Notes: generated by a model not told the origin, from the letters alone. Numbered from the stretch's first letter, positions 28,489 to 38,266 are shown. The stretch: DNA of 64,000 nt from Streptosporangium carneum (GCF_027922005.1 NZ_BSEV01000001.1:1017638-1081637); one strand, 5' to 3'. A program made the numbers and translations.

Positions 28489-30030
28489 GTGACCAACGCT
28501 CCCCGGGCCGTCCTGGCCGCGACCTTCGCACCAGGAGACACGGCCGTTCCCGCAGCCAGGCGGTTCACCAAGGAGGTGATGACCGCCTGGGCCGCCGTGT
28601 CCGCGCTCGCCGCCGCCGAACGGCTGGTCGAGGAGCTCGTCCCCAAGGCGGCCGACACGCCGTTCGAGGTCGTCTGGAGCCACCTCGGCGACGGCCTGCG
28701 GGTCGAGATGCGGCAGAGGGGCGCGTCGGAGACGGCCGTGGGCCGTGGGCCGTCCGTGCCGGTGGAGGAGTGGGGCGTCACCTTCACCGGAGACCAGCGT
28801 ACCCACTGGGCGAGGCTGCGCCTTTCCGGTTCGGCGGAGGGGCAGGCCGCGGAGTGGTCGGCCGACGAGCCGAGCCGGGGACCGCTCTGGATGGGCTTCC
28901 TCGCCGACGCCAGCGACCTGCTGGCGGGCACCCTCAACCCGGACATGGTGCCCGCGATCATCTCCCAGATCGTGGTGCCCCGCCTCGCCACCTGGTGCGC
29001 CGTCTACACCTGGAGCGACGGCGGCGTCCCGCAGCGCCCCGCCTACCTGTGGCACACCGACGAGCGGCGCATCGACGAGCTGCGCGAGGAGCTCGACACG
29101 GTCCAGGTCCCGCAGGCGGGCGGCTCCATGCAGCTCGGCGACTCGCAGGTGCTCGTCATCCCGCTGCTGGCACGGGGCAGGGCGCTGGGCGCGATGTGCC
29201 TGGGACGCCCGGACCGCTTCGCCGAGGACGTCTTCCAGTACGCCGAGGACATCGGCCGCCGCGCCGCCCTCGCCATGGACAACGCCAGGCTCTACGCCAC
29301 GCAGGCGGCGGCGAACCGGGCCCTTCAGCGCAGCCTGCTGCCGCCTGACGAGCCCGGCGAGATCCCCGGCCTCGACCCCGCCGTGGTCTACGAGCCCGCG
29401 GGAGAGACCAACGAGGTCGGCGGCGACTTCTACGACCTGTTCGCCGCGGGGGACGGCTCCTGGCGTTTCGCGGTCGGCGACGTCTGCGGGACAGGCCCCG
29501 AGGCGGCGGCGGTCACGGGCCTGGCCCGCCACACGCTGCGCCTGCTCGCCAGGGAGGGATACGGCGTCGCCGCCGTCCTCGACCGCCTCAACCAGGCGAT
29601 CCTGGAGGAGGGCGACAGAGCCCGCTTCCTGACCCTGCTGCACGGCGAGATCAAGCCCGTGCCGACGGGGCTGGACGTGTGGATGGTCTCCGCGGGCCAC
29701 CCCGAGGCGCTGCGGCTGCGGCCGAGCGGCGTCGTCGACACCGTGGTGACCTCGCAGTCGCTGCTCGGAGTCTTCCCCGAGGCGACGTTCAAGGCCCAGC
29801 TCGTCCATCTCGACCCCGGCGACGTCCTGCTCGCGGTGACCGACGGGGTGACCGAGCGCCGTCAGGACGGCAGGCTGCTCGACGACGACGGGGGACTGGC
29901 CAAGCTGTTCGCCGAGTGCGTCGGGCTGTCCGCGCGGGCGGTCGCGGAGCGGATCCGCCGTGCCGTGCAGGACTTCGCGCCCGAGCCGAGCGCGGACGAC
30001 ATGGCGATCGTGGTCCTGCGGGCCCGATAG
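28489..30030 (+). CDS. PP2C-type (SpoIIE/RsbU) serine phosphatase with N-terminal HATPase-like region and GAF domain
   Basis: 513 residues. About 1-120 resemble an RsbW-like HATPase region, although the full nucleotide motifs are not clear. About 150-280 is GAF-like (PRLATWCAVYTW to AALAMDNARLYATQ). 300-513 is the SpoIIE/PP2C domain: LQRSLLP, NEVGGDFYDLF with metal Asp, VGDVCGTGPEAAAVT, VTDGVTERR and SADDMAIVVLR. It should dephosphorylate an anti-sigma-factor antagonist. It is divergent from the multi-HAMP kinase with a 121-bp gap, so the two probably belong to one stress-signalling locus. GTG start. Confidence 0.9.
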   Translation: MTNAPRAVLAATFAPGDTAVPAARRFTKEVMTAWAAVSALAAAERLVEELVPKAADTPFEVVWSHLGDGLRVEMRQRGASETAVGRGPSVPVEEWGVTFTGDQRTHWARLRLSGSAEGQAAEWSADEPSRGPLWMGFLADASDLLAGTLNPDMVPAIISQIVVPRLATWCAVYTWSDGGVPQRPAYLWHTDERRIDELREELDTVQVPQAGGSMQLGDSQVLVIPLLARGRALGAMCLGRPDRFAEDVFQYAEDIGRRAALAMDNARLYATQAAANRALQRSLLPPDEPGEIPGLDPAVVYEPAGETNEVGGDFYDLFAAGDGSWRFAVGDVCGTGPEAAAVTGLARHTLRLLAREGYGVAAVLDRLNQAILEEGDRARFLTLLHGEIKPVPTGLDVWMVSAGHPEALRLRPSGVVDTVVTSQSLLGVFPEATFKAQLVHLDPGDVLLAVTDGVTERRQDGRLLDDDGGLAKLFAECVGLSARAVAERIRRAVQDFAPEPSADDMAIVVLRAR

Positions 30031-30041
30031 CCGTGTTTATC

Positions 30042-30271
30042 TGCGACGCTACGCGTCGCGGGCTTGGGCGCCCCCGGGTCGGTGTCTTCCCTCGTCACTC
30101 CGTCGCTTCGCTCCTGCTGTCTCACTGCGACGCTGCGCGTCGCGGGCCTGGGCGCTTCCGGGTCGGCGTCTTCCCTCGTCACTCCGTCGCTTCGCTCCTG
30201 CGTTCCTCAGTCCAGACACCGACGCGCCCAAGCCGGTTTATCTGCGACGCCTGGCGGCGTCGCGGGTCACG
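30042..30271. repeat. Intergenic REP-like repeats with inverted copies
   Basis: A 75-bp sequence at 30042-30116 recurs at 30126-30200 with few changes; each starts TGCGACGC and ends CGTCGCTTCGCTCCTG. A third start copy is at about 30243. The stretch at about 30215-30234 is the inverted complement of the GGCTTGGGCGC...TCGGTGTC part of copy 1. The copies can fold into hairpins and lie between two convergent genes, so they may also stop transcription. Confidence 0.8.
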
Positions 30272-32033
30272 TCTCCGTGTTGACGTGCTTGCGGGCGAAG
30301 TCGAGCTGGGTCGACATCTGGGCGATGCGCTCGGAGACGACCAGTGAGCCGTGGCCCGCGTCGTAGCGGTACACCTCGTGCCGGTGGCCGCGTTCGGCGA
30401 GCCGGGAGACGTAGGTCTCGATCTGCCCGATCGGGCAGCGCGGGTCGTTCTCCCCGGCCAGGATCAGCACCGGTGCCTCGACCTGGTCGACGTAGGTGAT
30501 CGGCGAGCACTTCACGTAGCGCTCCGGCTGCTCGTCGGGCGAGCCGCCGAGCAGCGCCCTGTGATAGGCCCGCAGCGCCTCGGTCTCCTCCTGGTAGGTG
30601 GCCAGGTGGTCGGCGATGGGCACCGTGGCGATGCCCGCCGCCCACATCCCGGGCTGGGTGCCCAGGCCGAGCAGCGTGAGGTAGCCGCCCCACGACGCGC
30701 CGGCCAGCACCAGCCGCGCCGGGTCCGCGAGGCCACGGTCGATCATGACCTTCCGCACCGCGGCCACGTCGGACAGCTCGATGTGCCCGACCTCGCCGCT
30801 CAGGGCGTCCCGCCAGGCGGACCCGTAACCGGTCGACCCCCGGTAGTTGACGCGCACGACGGCGAAACCGAGGTCCACCCACGCGGCCACCTGGGGCACG
30901 AAGGAGTCGTCGTCCTGGGAACTCGGCCCTCCGTGCAGCAGGAAGACCGTCGGGAACGGCCCCGACCCCCGTTCCGGGCGTGAGACCAGCGCGTGGATGC
31001 GTCCGCCGGGGCCCTCGACGTCCACGTCCTCGACCGGCACGGACGGCGGCGAGGTCGGCCCGCCGTGGCTCAGCACGATGTGGCCGTTGGTCGACCTGAT
31101 CACCGGCGGGTGGGCGCCGCTCGACCAGGAGTACTCGACGGAGCCGTCCGGCCTGGGGCCGGCGGCGTCGATCACGCCGTGCGGGGTGTCGATCGGGAAC
31201 ATCCTGCCGCCCGCGAGGTCGTAGCGGTGCAGGTGCGTGCGGCCCCGGTTGGCTCGTACGACGAGCAGCGAGCGGCCGTCGTCGTACCAGTCCGCGGTGA
31301 TCTCGCCGGGGTCGCGCAGCCAGATCTCCCGCTGCTCGCCGCTCTCCGGATCCCACACCAGCGGCTCCCTGCGACCCCTGCGCTCGTGCAGGGTGAGCAG
31401 CCTGCGGTCGCCGCGCACCGGCGCGAAGCGCAGGCCGAGCACACCTTTGCCCACGCCGTCGTGCAGGTCGCCGACGACGGCGCCGCTCCGCCTGAGCACC
31501 CGCAGCGCGGGGTGGCGGGAGTCGCCGTGCTCGCTGTGACTGATCGCGATGAGGGAGCCGTCCAGGGACACGGCGGCCACGGACGCGGCCTCGGAGTGCT
31601 CGTAGATCACCCGGGCGGGTTCGCCCGGCCGTACGACGTAGACCTTGAAGCCCTCTCCCGGCCTGGCCAGGCCGATCACCGCCTCACCCGTCGCGGACAG
31701 CGCGATCCCCGAGGGGAAGCCGGGCGACAGGTCGATGGGCTCGTCGGGGCCGCCGGTGAAGGGCTGACGCATCCAGCCGCCCCACTCGTCGCCGTCGGTG
31801 TCGGAGAACCACCAGATCCACTGGCCCGTGGGGTCGATCGTGCCGTGCGAGGTGCCTTTGGGGCGGGCGGTCACCTGGCGTGTCGAGCCTGTCGCGCGAT
31901 CCCAGGCGTAGATCTCCCACGCGCCCGAGGCGTTGCTGCGGTAGACGGCCCTGGCGGGAGCCTGGCGCGCCCACACGGGCAATGTCACGCGGGGCGCTCG
32001 GAACCTGGACTGCCAGCGTTCCTCCGCCTTCAT
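30267..32033 (-). CDS. S9-family prolyl-oligopeptidase-like serine peptidase
   Basis: 588 residues starting MKAEERWQSRFRAPRVTLPV; GAGGGGAAG lies about 10 bases before ATG 32033. The first 330 residues are a beta-propeller of the TolB/DPP type. The C-terminal alpha/beta-hydrolase domain has FLLHGGPSSQDDDSF, the nucleophile in LVLAGASWGGYLTLLG, Asp in LAGENDPRCPIGQIE and His in DAGHGS. It likely cleaves short peptides or acyl-peptides. No signal peptide, so intracellular. Confidence 0.92.
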   Translation of the reverse strand: MKAEERWQSRFRAPRVTLPVWARQAPARAVYRSNASGAWEIYAWDRATGSTRQVTARPKGTSHGTIDPTGQWIWWFSDTDGDEWGGWMRQPFTGGPDEPIDLSPGFPSGIALSATGEAVIGLARPGEGFKVYVVRPGEPARVIYEHSEAASVAAVSLDGSLIAISHSEHGDSRHPALRVLRRSGAVVGDLHDGVGKGVLGLRFAPVRGDRRLLTLHERRGRREPLVWDPESGEQREIWLRDPGEITADWYDDGRSLLVVRANRGRTHLHRYDLAGGRMFPIDTPHGVIDAAGPRPDGSVEYSWSSGAHPPVIRSTNGHIVLSHGGPTSPPSVPVEDVDVEGPGGRIHALVSRPERGSGPFPTVFLLHGGPSSQDDDSFVPQVAAWVDLGFAVVRVNYRGSTGYGSAWRDALSGEVGHIELSDVAAVRKVMIDRGLADPARLVLAGASWGGYLTLLGLGTQPGMWAAGIATVPIADHLATYQEETEALRAYHRALLGGSPDEQPERYVKCSPITYVDQVEAPVLILAGENDPRCPIGQIETYVSRLAERGHRHEVYRYDAGHGSLVVSERIAQMSTQLDFARKHVNTET

Positions 32034-32208
32034 ATTGTGCTTCCCCTCGTCAAGGCGTGACTTCAAGCGTCCAGGCGCGGGCTCGCCGGATTGCCGTCCA
32101 GTATGTCGCTTCCAACACTGATTTGCTTAGTTAATGTGCGGGAATTTCAGGCTAAATGTCACTCCAGTAACATCGAACTCGAAGCTATCTGTCAAGCTCA
32201 GGCCTTGA

Positions 32209-33078
32209 TCAGGAGCGGCATAGAAAGATAGACATACGGAAAGAAGCGGTCACCTCACTGGTTTCTGGGAGTTCCCCGATCCTTGCCCGCATAACTTGTG
32301 AATCGGTGTGCCAGGCGCTCGGTCCCATGCCCACGACCGCCTCGACCGCATCGTGACCGAGCGTCATGCCGAATTCGTGGAGGCTCCGCTCCGACTCGAC
32401 GAAGTGCTCGTTCAGGCTCTCCGAGACCCGCCGCTCCTTCGACTCGTCGACCGACAACAGCCCGAGACGCTCGACCAGAGGTTCCAGGTGCCGGGACGTC
32501 GGGGTGACCACGACCAGCGCGCCGCCGTCCCCGAGCACCCGGGCGAACTCCGCGCCGTTCCTGGGGGCGAACACGTTCAGCAGAACGTCGACCGCGTCGC
32601 TCCTGACGGGCAGCGGACGCCACACGTCGGCCACGACGGCTCCCAGCCGGGGATGCGCCCGCGCGGCACGCCGGATCGCGTGCTTGGACACGTCCAGCGC
32701 GATCCCGACGGCGTCGGGCAGCCGGTCGAGCACCCTCGCGAGGTAGTGACCGGTTCCCGCCCCCGCGTCCGCGACCACCTTCGTGCCGCCGCGGCCCGAA
32801 CCCCCGGTCCCGGCTCCGGCCCTGGCACGGCACGCCCGCGCGATCGCCTCCGCCAGGGGGTCGAAGTGCCCGGCCCCGAGGAACGCCTCCCTGGCCGCGA
32901 CCATGTCCGTGCTGTCAGCCGTTCCCGGCGCGCGCGAGCCCGTCAGCAGGCTGACGTATCCCTGTCTGGCGACGTCGAAGGCATGCCCCGCGGGGCAGCG
33001 CACGGCTCGCTCGCCGAGCTCCAGATCTCCTCCGCAGACCGGGCAGACGAGGTGTTCGACGATGTCTGTGAGGCTCAC
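32209..33078 (-). CDS. RlmA-family 23S rRNA (guanine-N1) methyltransferase
   Basis: 289 residues. The N-terminal zinc finger reads CPVCGGDLELGERAVRCPAG followed by His, matching RlmA. The SAM-binding site is VVADAGAGTGHYLARVLD, with GIALDVSKHAIRRAAR after it and NVFAPRNGAEFARVL later. RlmAII-type members (TlrB, MyrA) methylate G748 and give tylosin or mycinamycin resistance; RlmAI members methylate G745. The sequence alone does not separate them here. The GTG start has a weak ribosome site. The 175-bp gap to the S9 peptidase shows nothing clear. Confidence 0.88.
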   Translation of the reverse strand: MSLTDIVEHLVCPVCGGDLELGERAVRCPAGHAFDVARQGYVSLLTGSRAPGTADSTDMVAAREAFLGAGHFDPLAEAIARACRARAGAGTGGSGRGGTKVVADAGAGTGHYLARVLDRLPDAVGIALDVSKHAIRRAARAHPRLGAVVADVWRPLPVRSDAVDVLLNVFAPRNGAEFARVLGDGGALVVVTPTSRHLEPLVERLGLLSVDESKERRVSESLNEHFVESERSLHEFGMTLGHDAVEAVVGMGPSAWHTDSQVMRARIGELPETSEVTASFRMSIFLCRS

Positions 33079-33366
33079 CAGGCAACCAACTAACTGAAGA
33101 TCGTTTCCGCTGACACCGGGTGGCCGCGGGTCGGCACAGCCGGAAACGGCCCCGAGCGGGTGCGGTCGACACCGGCGTCAGACCCCGGTCGGCCGACTCG
33201 GCCGATCCGCGTCCGACCCTACCGACGCGCCCGCGCCTGTCACAAACACACCTCCGGCAGGAGAGGGAACGACGCGCCGGTCGGCCGTCTCCCGAACCGC
33301 GGCGGGGAGGGGACGGCAAGCGCCGTCCAAGGCGATCACAAGTCACGGCCCCTACAAATCCGGAGT

Positions 33367-33828
33367 ATGAGAAGAACATCCTTTGCGGGCGTGGTCGTGG
33401 CGGCCCTGCTGACGAGTGTCTCGGCGGTCTCCATGACGGTGGCCCTCCCCGCGTCCGCGAGCGCCTCCACGAGCGCGGACCATCGGCTGGGGTCGATCAG
33501 GTCCTCGGCCGCCCACGGCGGTTACGCCAGGGCGACGATCACCGTCACCGGCTTCAGCGCCGAGACGTTCAGCGTGTACGGCACTCTCTACGACCGCGAC
33601 GGCCACCGCGACCACTGCGCCTACATCCGGGCGAGGTTCCACTACAGCGGCGGAGGCACGGGATGGGCGCAGCCGCGCTGGTTCTGCGTTCCCAGCCATG
33701 TCTACGACCTCACCTCGGACGGCGAGATCAGGAGGGTGGACGTCAAGATCTGTGTCTACGACCGCAAGAGGCGTTCGATCTCGCACTGCCGGGTCGAGAC
33801 GATCAGGGACGAGGACCTGGCGAACTGA
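33367..33828 (+). CDS. Small secreted beta-rich protein with four cysteines
   Basis: 153 residues. A Sec signal peptide is clear (MRRTSFAGVVVAALLTSVSA and on to PASASAS). The mature part is beta-rich with four Cys (DHCAYI, WFCVPS, KICVYD, SHCRVE), suggesting two disulfides. No family is recognised. The ATG is only one base after CCGGAG, so the ribosome site is odd or the mRNA leaderless. Confidence 0.75.
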   Translation: MRRTSFAGVVVAALLTSVSAVSMTVALPASASASTSADHRLGSIRSSAAHGGYARATITVTGFSAETFSVYGTLYDRDGHRDHCAYIRARFHYSGGGTGWAQPRWFCVPSHVYDLTSDGEIRRVDVKICVYDRKRRSISHCRVETIRDEDLAN

Positions 33829-33884
33829 GGACCGGGCAGGGCGGGGCCGGATGTGAGGGCCGGGTGTGAGGGCAGGGGGCCGGG

Positions 33885-35012
33885 TCAGGCGGCCTGGACC
33901 CGCAGGAGGAAGGCGGCGTTCGAAGGGGTCTCCCTGAGCCGGTCGGTGAGGACCTCGAGGGCCCGCTGCCGGTCGAGCCCGCCCAGCGTGCGGCGCAACC
34001 GCCGGGTGAGGTCCAGTTCCCGGGGGTCGAGGAGGATCTCCTCGCGGCGGGTGCCGGAGGCGTCGAGGTCGACCGCCGGGTAGAGGCGCTTGTCGGCGAG
34101 GGCGCGGCTGAGACGCAGCTCCATGTTGCCGGTGCCCTTGAACTCCTCGAAGAGGCTGTCGTCCATCCGGGATCCGGTCTCGACCAGGGCGGTCGCGAGG
34201 ATCGTCAGCGAACCGCCGTCACGCAGGTTGCGGGCCGCGCCGAAGAAGCGGCGGGGCGGCAGCAGGGCCGCGGCGTCGAGGCCGCCCGCCAGGGTGCGCC
34301 CGCCGCCGGGGGCGAGGTTGTTGTACGCCCTGGCGAGGCGGGTCAGGGAGTCGAGCAGCACGACGACGTCGTGACCGGTCTCCGCCAGGCGCTTGGCGCG
34401 CTCGACGGCGAGTTCGGCCACGGCGGTGTGATCGCGGTCGGCGCGGTCGAAGGTCGACGCGGCGACCTCGCCGCGGACGGACTCGCGCATCTCGGTGACC
34501 TCCTCGGGGCGTTCGCCGACGAGGACGACCATGAGGTGGCACTCCGGATGGTTGCGGGTGATCGCGTCGGCCAGGTCACGCAGGACCGTCGTCTTGCCCG
34601 CCTTCGGCGGCGCGACGATCAGGCCGCGCTGGCCCTTGCCGACCGGCGCGAACAGGTCGACGACCCTGGTGGTCACCGACTCGGTCTCGAGGCGGAGCCG
34701 GTCGCGGGGGTGGACGGGTGTCATGTCCGCGAAGTCGGCTCTGTTCCGCCAGGACTCGGAGCCGTTGACGCTCCGCACCCCGATCAGCCTCTCGTACGGC
34801 CTGCGCGTCTCGGCGACGACGTGGTCGCCGGGGCGCAGGCCGTACTGCCTGATCTGGGAGTGGGGGACGCGCACGTCGCCGGGCCGGGGCAGGTAGCCGC
34901 CGACTCTGAGGTGTCCGGTCTTGTCGTGGACGTCGAGCAGGCCGGACACGGTCTCGACGGGGGCGTCGCTTTCGCGGGGACGGGGAGGTTTCGCAGTTGT
35001 CTGGGTGGTCAT
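33885..35012 (-). CDS. rho: Transcription termination factor Rho, short form
   Basis: 375 residues. RNA-binding cold-shock-like region at about 20-110 ([20 protein letters not shown]), then the hexameric ATPase: Walker [35 protein letters not shown], Walker [18 protein letters not shown]-loop [20 protein letters not shown] and the R-loop area. Actinobacterial Rho is usually 600-700 residues with a long N-terminal insertion, which is missing here, so this may be a second Rho. The start has GAGAGG 6 bases upstream. A 7-bp hairpin (35036-35055) in its leader may control it. Confidence 0.88.
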   Translation of the reverse strand: MTTQTTAKPPRPRESDAPVETVSGLLDVHDKTGHLRVGGYLPRPGDVRVPHSQIRQYGLRPGDHVVAETRRPYERLIGVRSVNGSESWRNRADFADMTPVHPRDRLRLETESVTTRVVDLFAPVGKGQRGLIVAPPKAGKTTVLRDLADAITRNHPECHLMVVLVGERPEEVTEMRESVRGEVAASTFDRADRDHTAVAELAVERAKRLAETGHDVVVLLDSLTRLARAYNNLAPGGGRTLAGGLDAAALLPPRRFFGAARNLRDGGSLTILATALVETGSRMDDSLFEEFKGTGNMELRLSRALADKRLYPAVDLDASGTRREEILLDPRELDLTRRLRRTLGGLDRQRALEVLTDRLRETPSNAAFLLRVQAA

Positions 35013-35035
35013 GGATGACCTCTCGCATGGGAGAA

Positions 35036-35055
35036 CCTGGAAGATCTTTTCCAGG
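35036..35055 (-). promoter_or_regulatory. Leader hairpin of the short rho gene
   Basis: CCTGGAA-n6-TTCCAGG, a 7-bp perfect stem ending 24 bp upstream of the rho ATG and just before its ribosome site. Rho genes are often self-regulated through their leaders; the role here is inferred. Confidence 0.4.
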
Positions 35056-35189
35056 GAAGGAATGACCGCACGCCTGAAAAGGGGCGGTGATGAGGGAAAA
35101 TAGGCGGATCATCGCACGCGGCTCTGCCAGCGGTGCGTCACACCCACCATCACAGTAGCACTGTCAATCCGTCTGGAACAGGAGATCGG

Positions 35190-35939
35190 ATGCCACACGA
35201 GCCCGTAACCGTCGCCGGTGTCGAGGTGTTCCCGTTGTGCGACGCCGTGGGGCCCATGGGGGAGGCGATCCGGCGTCCGCTGACGGAGATGTTCCCCGGC
35301 GGCTGTCACGGGGAGTCGGACGAATGGGTGCTGCACTTCCACTGCTACCTGCTGCGTGACGCGGTGGGCAGGACCGTGCTCGTCGACACCGGCGTCGGTC
35401 CCGAGGACTCGCTCGCGTCGAGCTGGGCGCCGGTCCCCGGGAGGCTCGGCGCCGAGCTGGCGCGGGTCGGCGTGGCGGCCGGGGAGATCGACGCGGTGGT
35501 GATCACACACCTGCACAGCGACCACGCGAGCGGCGCGGTGATCGGCGGGGCGCCCGTCTTCCCCAACGCCAGGCACCTGCTCCAGCGGTCCGAGATCGAC
35601 ACGGCCTCGCAGGAGGTCCTCGACCGGGTCGTCAGGCCGCTGGGCGAGCGCGTCCAGGCGGTCGAGGGCCAGGCGGACGTCCTTCCCGGCATCCGGCTGT
35701 TCCACACCCCCGGGCACACCCCGGGCCACCAGGTCGTCCAGGTGGGAGACCTGGTGCTGACCGGCGACGTGGTGCTTCATCCCGTGCAGCTGGACGACCC
35801 GGGGATCCCGTACATGTACGACGACGACCCCGAGCTCGCCGCGGTCACGCGGGTGAAGCTGCTGGAGCAGGTGCGGGCGGAGGGGGGCGTGATCGGCACC
35901 GCCCACTTCGCCGAGCCGTTCACCCGCGTCGGCGGATGA
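35190..35939 (+). CDS. Metallo-beta-lactamase-fold hydrolase
   Basis: 249 residues starting MPHEPVTVAGVEVFPLCD, with AGGAG about 5 bases before ATG 35190. Metal ligands: THLHSDHASG (HxHxDH), TPGHTPGH (third His), LTGDVVLHP (bridging Asp) and the C-terminal GTAHF. This matches the N-acyl-homoserine-lactonase/GloB-like branch; the substrate is unknown. No signal peptide. It is divergent from rho with a 177-bp gap. Confidence 0.9.
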   Translation: MPHEPVTVAGVEVFPLCDAVGPMGEAIRRPLTEMFPGGCHGESDEWVLHFHCYLLRDAVGRTVLVDTGVGPEDSLASSWAPVPGRLGAELARVGVAAGEIDAVVITHLHSDHASGAVIGGAPVFPNARHLLQRSEIDTASQEVLDRVVRPLGERVQAVEGQADVLPGIRLFHTPGHTPGHQVVQVGDLVLTGDVVLHPVQLDDPGIPYMYDDDPELAAVTRVKLLEQVRAEGGVIGTAHFAEPFTRVGG

Positions 35940-36135
35940 GCAGCAGCAGGACGGCGACCAGCGTGTACGGCAGGCCGCCGGCCGACGACCCGACGCCGCG
36001 AGGGAAACCCGGGCCCGGGGGTCTCCGCGGTCTCCGGCCCGGGGCATCCCGTGGTCTTCACCTTCGGACCTCTCCGTCAGACTCGGGCGCTCCGCGCCGT
36101 CGCCGGATCTCACCCGCTCACGGACTCCTCGTGGC

Positions 36136-37353
36136 TCACGAACTCCGCGCGGCGAGGAGCAGTCGCCGGGCCTTGCCGCGGTAGCGGAGGACCTGGAGCG
36201 CGCCCAGTGCCCAGATGGGGTACTGCGCGGCGAGAGCCACCCGGAAGGTGTCCAGGGTGGTCTCTCCCATCAGGTCCAGGATGATCCCGACAACGGCGAT
36301 CAGGGTCATCGACGCGACGAACCCGCCGCCGTTGACGATGCCGCTGGCCGCGCCGATCCTGGCGGCGGGGTTGAAGGTCCTGGCGTAGTCGAAGCCGATC
36401 ATCGACCCGGGGCCGTTGGTCGCCAGGACCACCATGAGCAGCGCGAGCAGCCAGAGCGGCGCCCGCCCAGGCCAGGCCAGCACGGCGGTCCACGTGCCGG
36501 CCGTGCTCCCGACCACGAGGAACACCATCCGGGACCGGTGGTAGGGGAAGCGGCCCGCGAGATAGCCGAGCAGCGGCCCGCAGACCATGCCGCACAGGGT
36601 CAGCGTGGTCAGCAGCACACCCGCCGTCGCGGGGGACAGCCCCTGGCCCTGGACCAGGAACGGATACCCCCACAGCAGCAGGAACGACGCGGCCGAGCAC
36701 TGCGTCGCCGCGTGGGTCCACATGCCGAGCCGGGTGCCGGGCTCGGCCCAGGCGGCTCCCAGGCTCGGCCGGTGCTCGGCCGGGCCGGGGCGGGAGTCGC
36801 GCAGCACCGTGAGCAGCAGGAGGGCCGAGAGCACGCCCAGCACGGCGGCGCCCAGGAAGGTGGGGGTCCAGCCGTAGGCGTGCAGGGACTGGATCAGCGG
36901 AACCGCGGAGGCGATCGCGCCGACCTGCCCGATCAGGCCGGTGAGCTGCACCATCACCGGATTGCGGTGGGGCGGGAAGTGGACGTTGACGAGCCGGATC
37001 ACGCTGATGAACGTCATCGCGTCGCCGCAGCCGATCAACGCCCTGCCCGCGATTCCCGGCAGGAGCCCCTCGGCCAGTGCGAAGACCAGCTCGCCGCAGG
37101 CCATCACGACCGCTCCGACGACCAGCATCCGCTTCGAGCCGACCCTGTCGACCAGCACCCCGACCGGCACCTGCATGACCGCGTAGACCAGCAGCTGCAG
37201 CATCGCCAGGGTGGAGAGCCCGGCCGCGCCGACGTCCAGCCGCGCCGCGGCCTCGATGCTGGAGACGCCCAGGGACTGACGGTGGAAGATCGCGATGACG
37301 TAGGCCAGAACACCGACGGCCCAGAAGATCCCTGCCGTGGACCGTGGAGTCAT
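36136..37353 (-). CDS. MFS transporter
   Basis: 405 residues with 12 hydrophobic segments. The loop 2-3 motif VGVLVDRVGSKRMLVVG is the standard MFS motif A. It resembles the nitrate/sugar-phosphate or NNP-like MFS group only in outline. The start region is AT-rich (about 37355-37385), a likely promoter. The neighbour on the far side is an XRE regulator on the same strand, 125 bp upstream. Substrate unknown. Confidence 0.88.
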   Translation of the reverse strand: MTPRSTAGIFWAVGVLAYVIAIFHRQSLGVSSIEAAARLDVGAAGLSTLAMLQLLVYAVMQVPVGVLVDRVGSKRMLVVGAVVMACGELVFALAEGLLPGIAGRALIGCGDAMTFISVIRLVNVHFPPHRNPVMVQLTGLIGQVGAIASAVPLIQSLHAYGWTPTFLGAAVLGVLSALLLLTVLRDSRPGPAEHRPSLGAAWAEPGTRLGMWTHAATQCSAASFLLLWGYPFLVQGQGLSPATAGVLLTTLTLCGMVCGPLLGYLAGRFPYHRSRMVFLVVGSTAGTWTAVLAWPGRAPLWLLALLMVVLATNGPGSMIGFDYARTFNPAARIGAASGIVNGGGFVASMTLIAVVGIILDLMGETTLDTFRVALAAQYPIWALGALQVLRYRGKARRLLLAARSS

Positions 37354-37478
37354 GAGGTAAATATTACTTTTGGGGGATTTTTGCGATGAGTTGGGGTTAC
37401 GGGGCCGCCCGGCACCGCGACCGTCCAGGCCCTGCGAGGCCGTTCTCCCTCTGAGGGCTCACGCCTGCAGGTGAGGGC

Positions 37479-38093
37479 TCACGCCTGCGGGGAGGCGTCC
37501 GAATCCTCGGGTGACCGCTCGTCCCCCCGGCGGCGCGGGTAGCGGATGAGAAGGCTGGCGTGGACGTCCTGGTCGCCGACCGCCGCGTAGACGTGGGGGA
37601 CGTCGGACAGCCAGCTGATGTGCTCGCCCGGCCCGGCCAGCAGCGGGGAGTCCGCGGGGCCGACCCTGAGCGTCCCGCCGAAGACGGTGATGTGCTCGGT
37701 GACGCCCTCGTGGTGGGCGGGTGAGAGCTGCCTGGCCCCCGCCGGGATCATCAGCCGGTAGAGCTCGTAGGTGACGTTCTCGTCCTCGAAGACCTTGAGC
37801 AGGACGCCCGCGACCGCGGTGCCCCTGATGGTGGCGCCGGAAACGACGGGGTCGGCGCCGAGGGCGACGGCCAGGGGCACGCCGAGTTCGGCGGTGACCG
37901 CCCAGAGCGTCTCCAGGGTGGGATTGCGGGTGCCGTTCTCCAGTCCCGAGAGCGTGGCCTTGCCGACACCGGCGCGACGGGCGAGCTCGGACAGCGAGAG
38001 GCCGCGTTCCTCGCGCAGACGGCGGATCCGCGGTCCGACGTCGTGGCTGCCGGTCTCCAGGGCCGGACGGGGGGTTTGTGAGCCGCAGTCCAT
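37479..38093 (-). CDS. XRE-family regulator with cupin domain
   Basis: About 204 residues. Helix-turn-helix at about 15-70: IRRLREERGLSLSELARRAG, VGKATLSGLENGTRNPTLET. A cupin ligand-binding domain follows (HHEGVTEHITVFGGTLRVG, GPGEHISWLSDVPHVY). ATG 38111 (MLHHSLMDC) is an alternative start. It is divergent from the BenE-type gene, and a perfect 20-bp palindrome lies directly upstream, so it most likely controls both. The last codons overlap an 18-bp repeat, TGAGGGCTCACGCCTGC. Confidence 0.87.
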   Translation of the reverse strand: MDCGSQTPRPALETGSHDVGPRIRRLREERGLSLSELARRAGVGKATLSGLENGTRNPTLETLWAVTAELGVPLAVALGADPVVSGATIRGTAVAGVLLKVFEDENVTYELYRLMIPAGARQLSPAHHEGVTEHITVFGGTLRVGPADSPLLAGPGEHISWLSDVPHVYAAVGDQDVHASLLIRYPRRRGDERSPEDSDASPQA

Positions 38094-38116
38094 GAGGCTA
38101 TGGTGCAGCATGACGG

Positions 38117-38136
38117 TCGTTCCGTATACGGAACGA
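38117..38136. promoter_or_regulatory. Perfect 20-bp palindrome, operator of the XRE-cupin regulator
   Basis: TCGTTCCGTATACGGAACGA reads the same on both strands. It lies 24 bases upstream of ATG 38093 and 131 bp before the BenE-type start, in the only gap between the divergent genes. It is most simply the binding site of the XRE-cupin protein. Confidence 0.65.
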
Positions 38137-38266
38137 TTGTCGCGTGTCGGCGCCATGTCCGAGATCTGTGGAAGGGCGGGAGGTCGCCCGGCTGTCCGGC
38201 GGGCCCTCGACGGCCTGGCGGCGTGCCGACGCGCCGGCGCGGTGGCCCGTGGAGAGGACGGAAACG

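Noticed and set aside
35940..36135. A small gene between the MBL hydrolase and the MFS transporter
   Set aside because: Frames here are short, lack ribosome sites and read as Arg/Pro/Gly-rich shadows.
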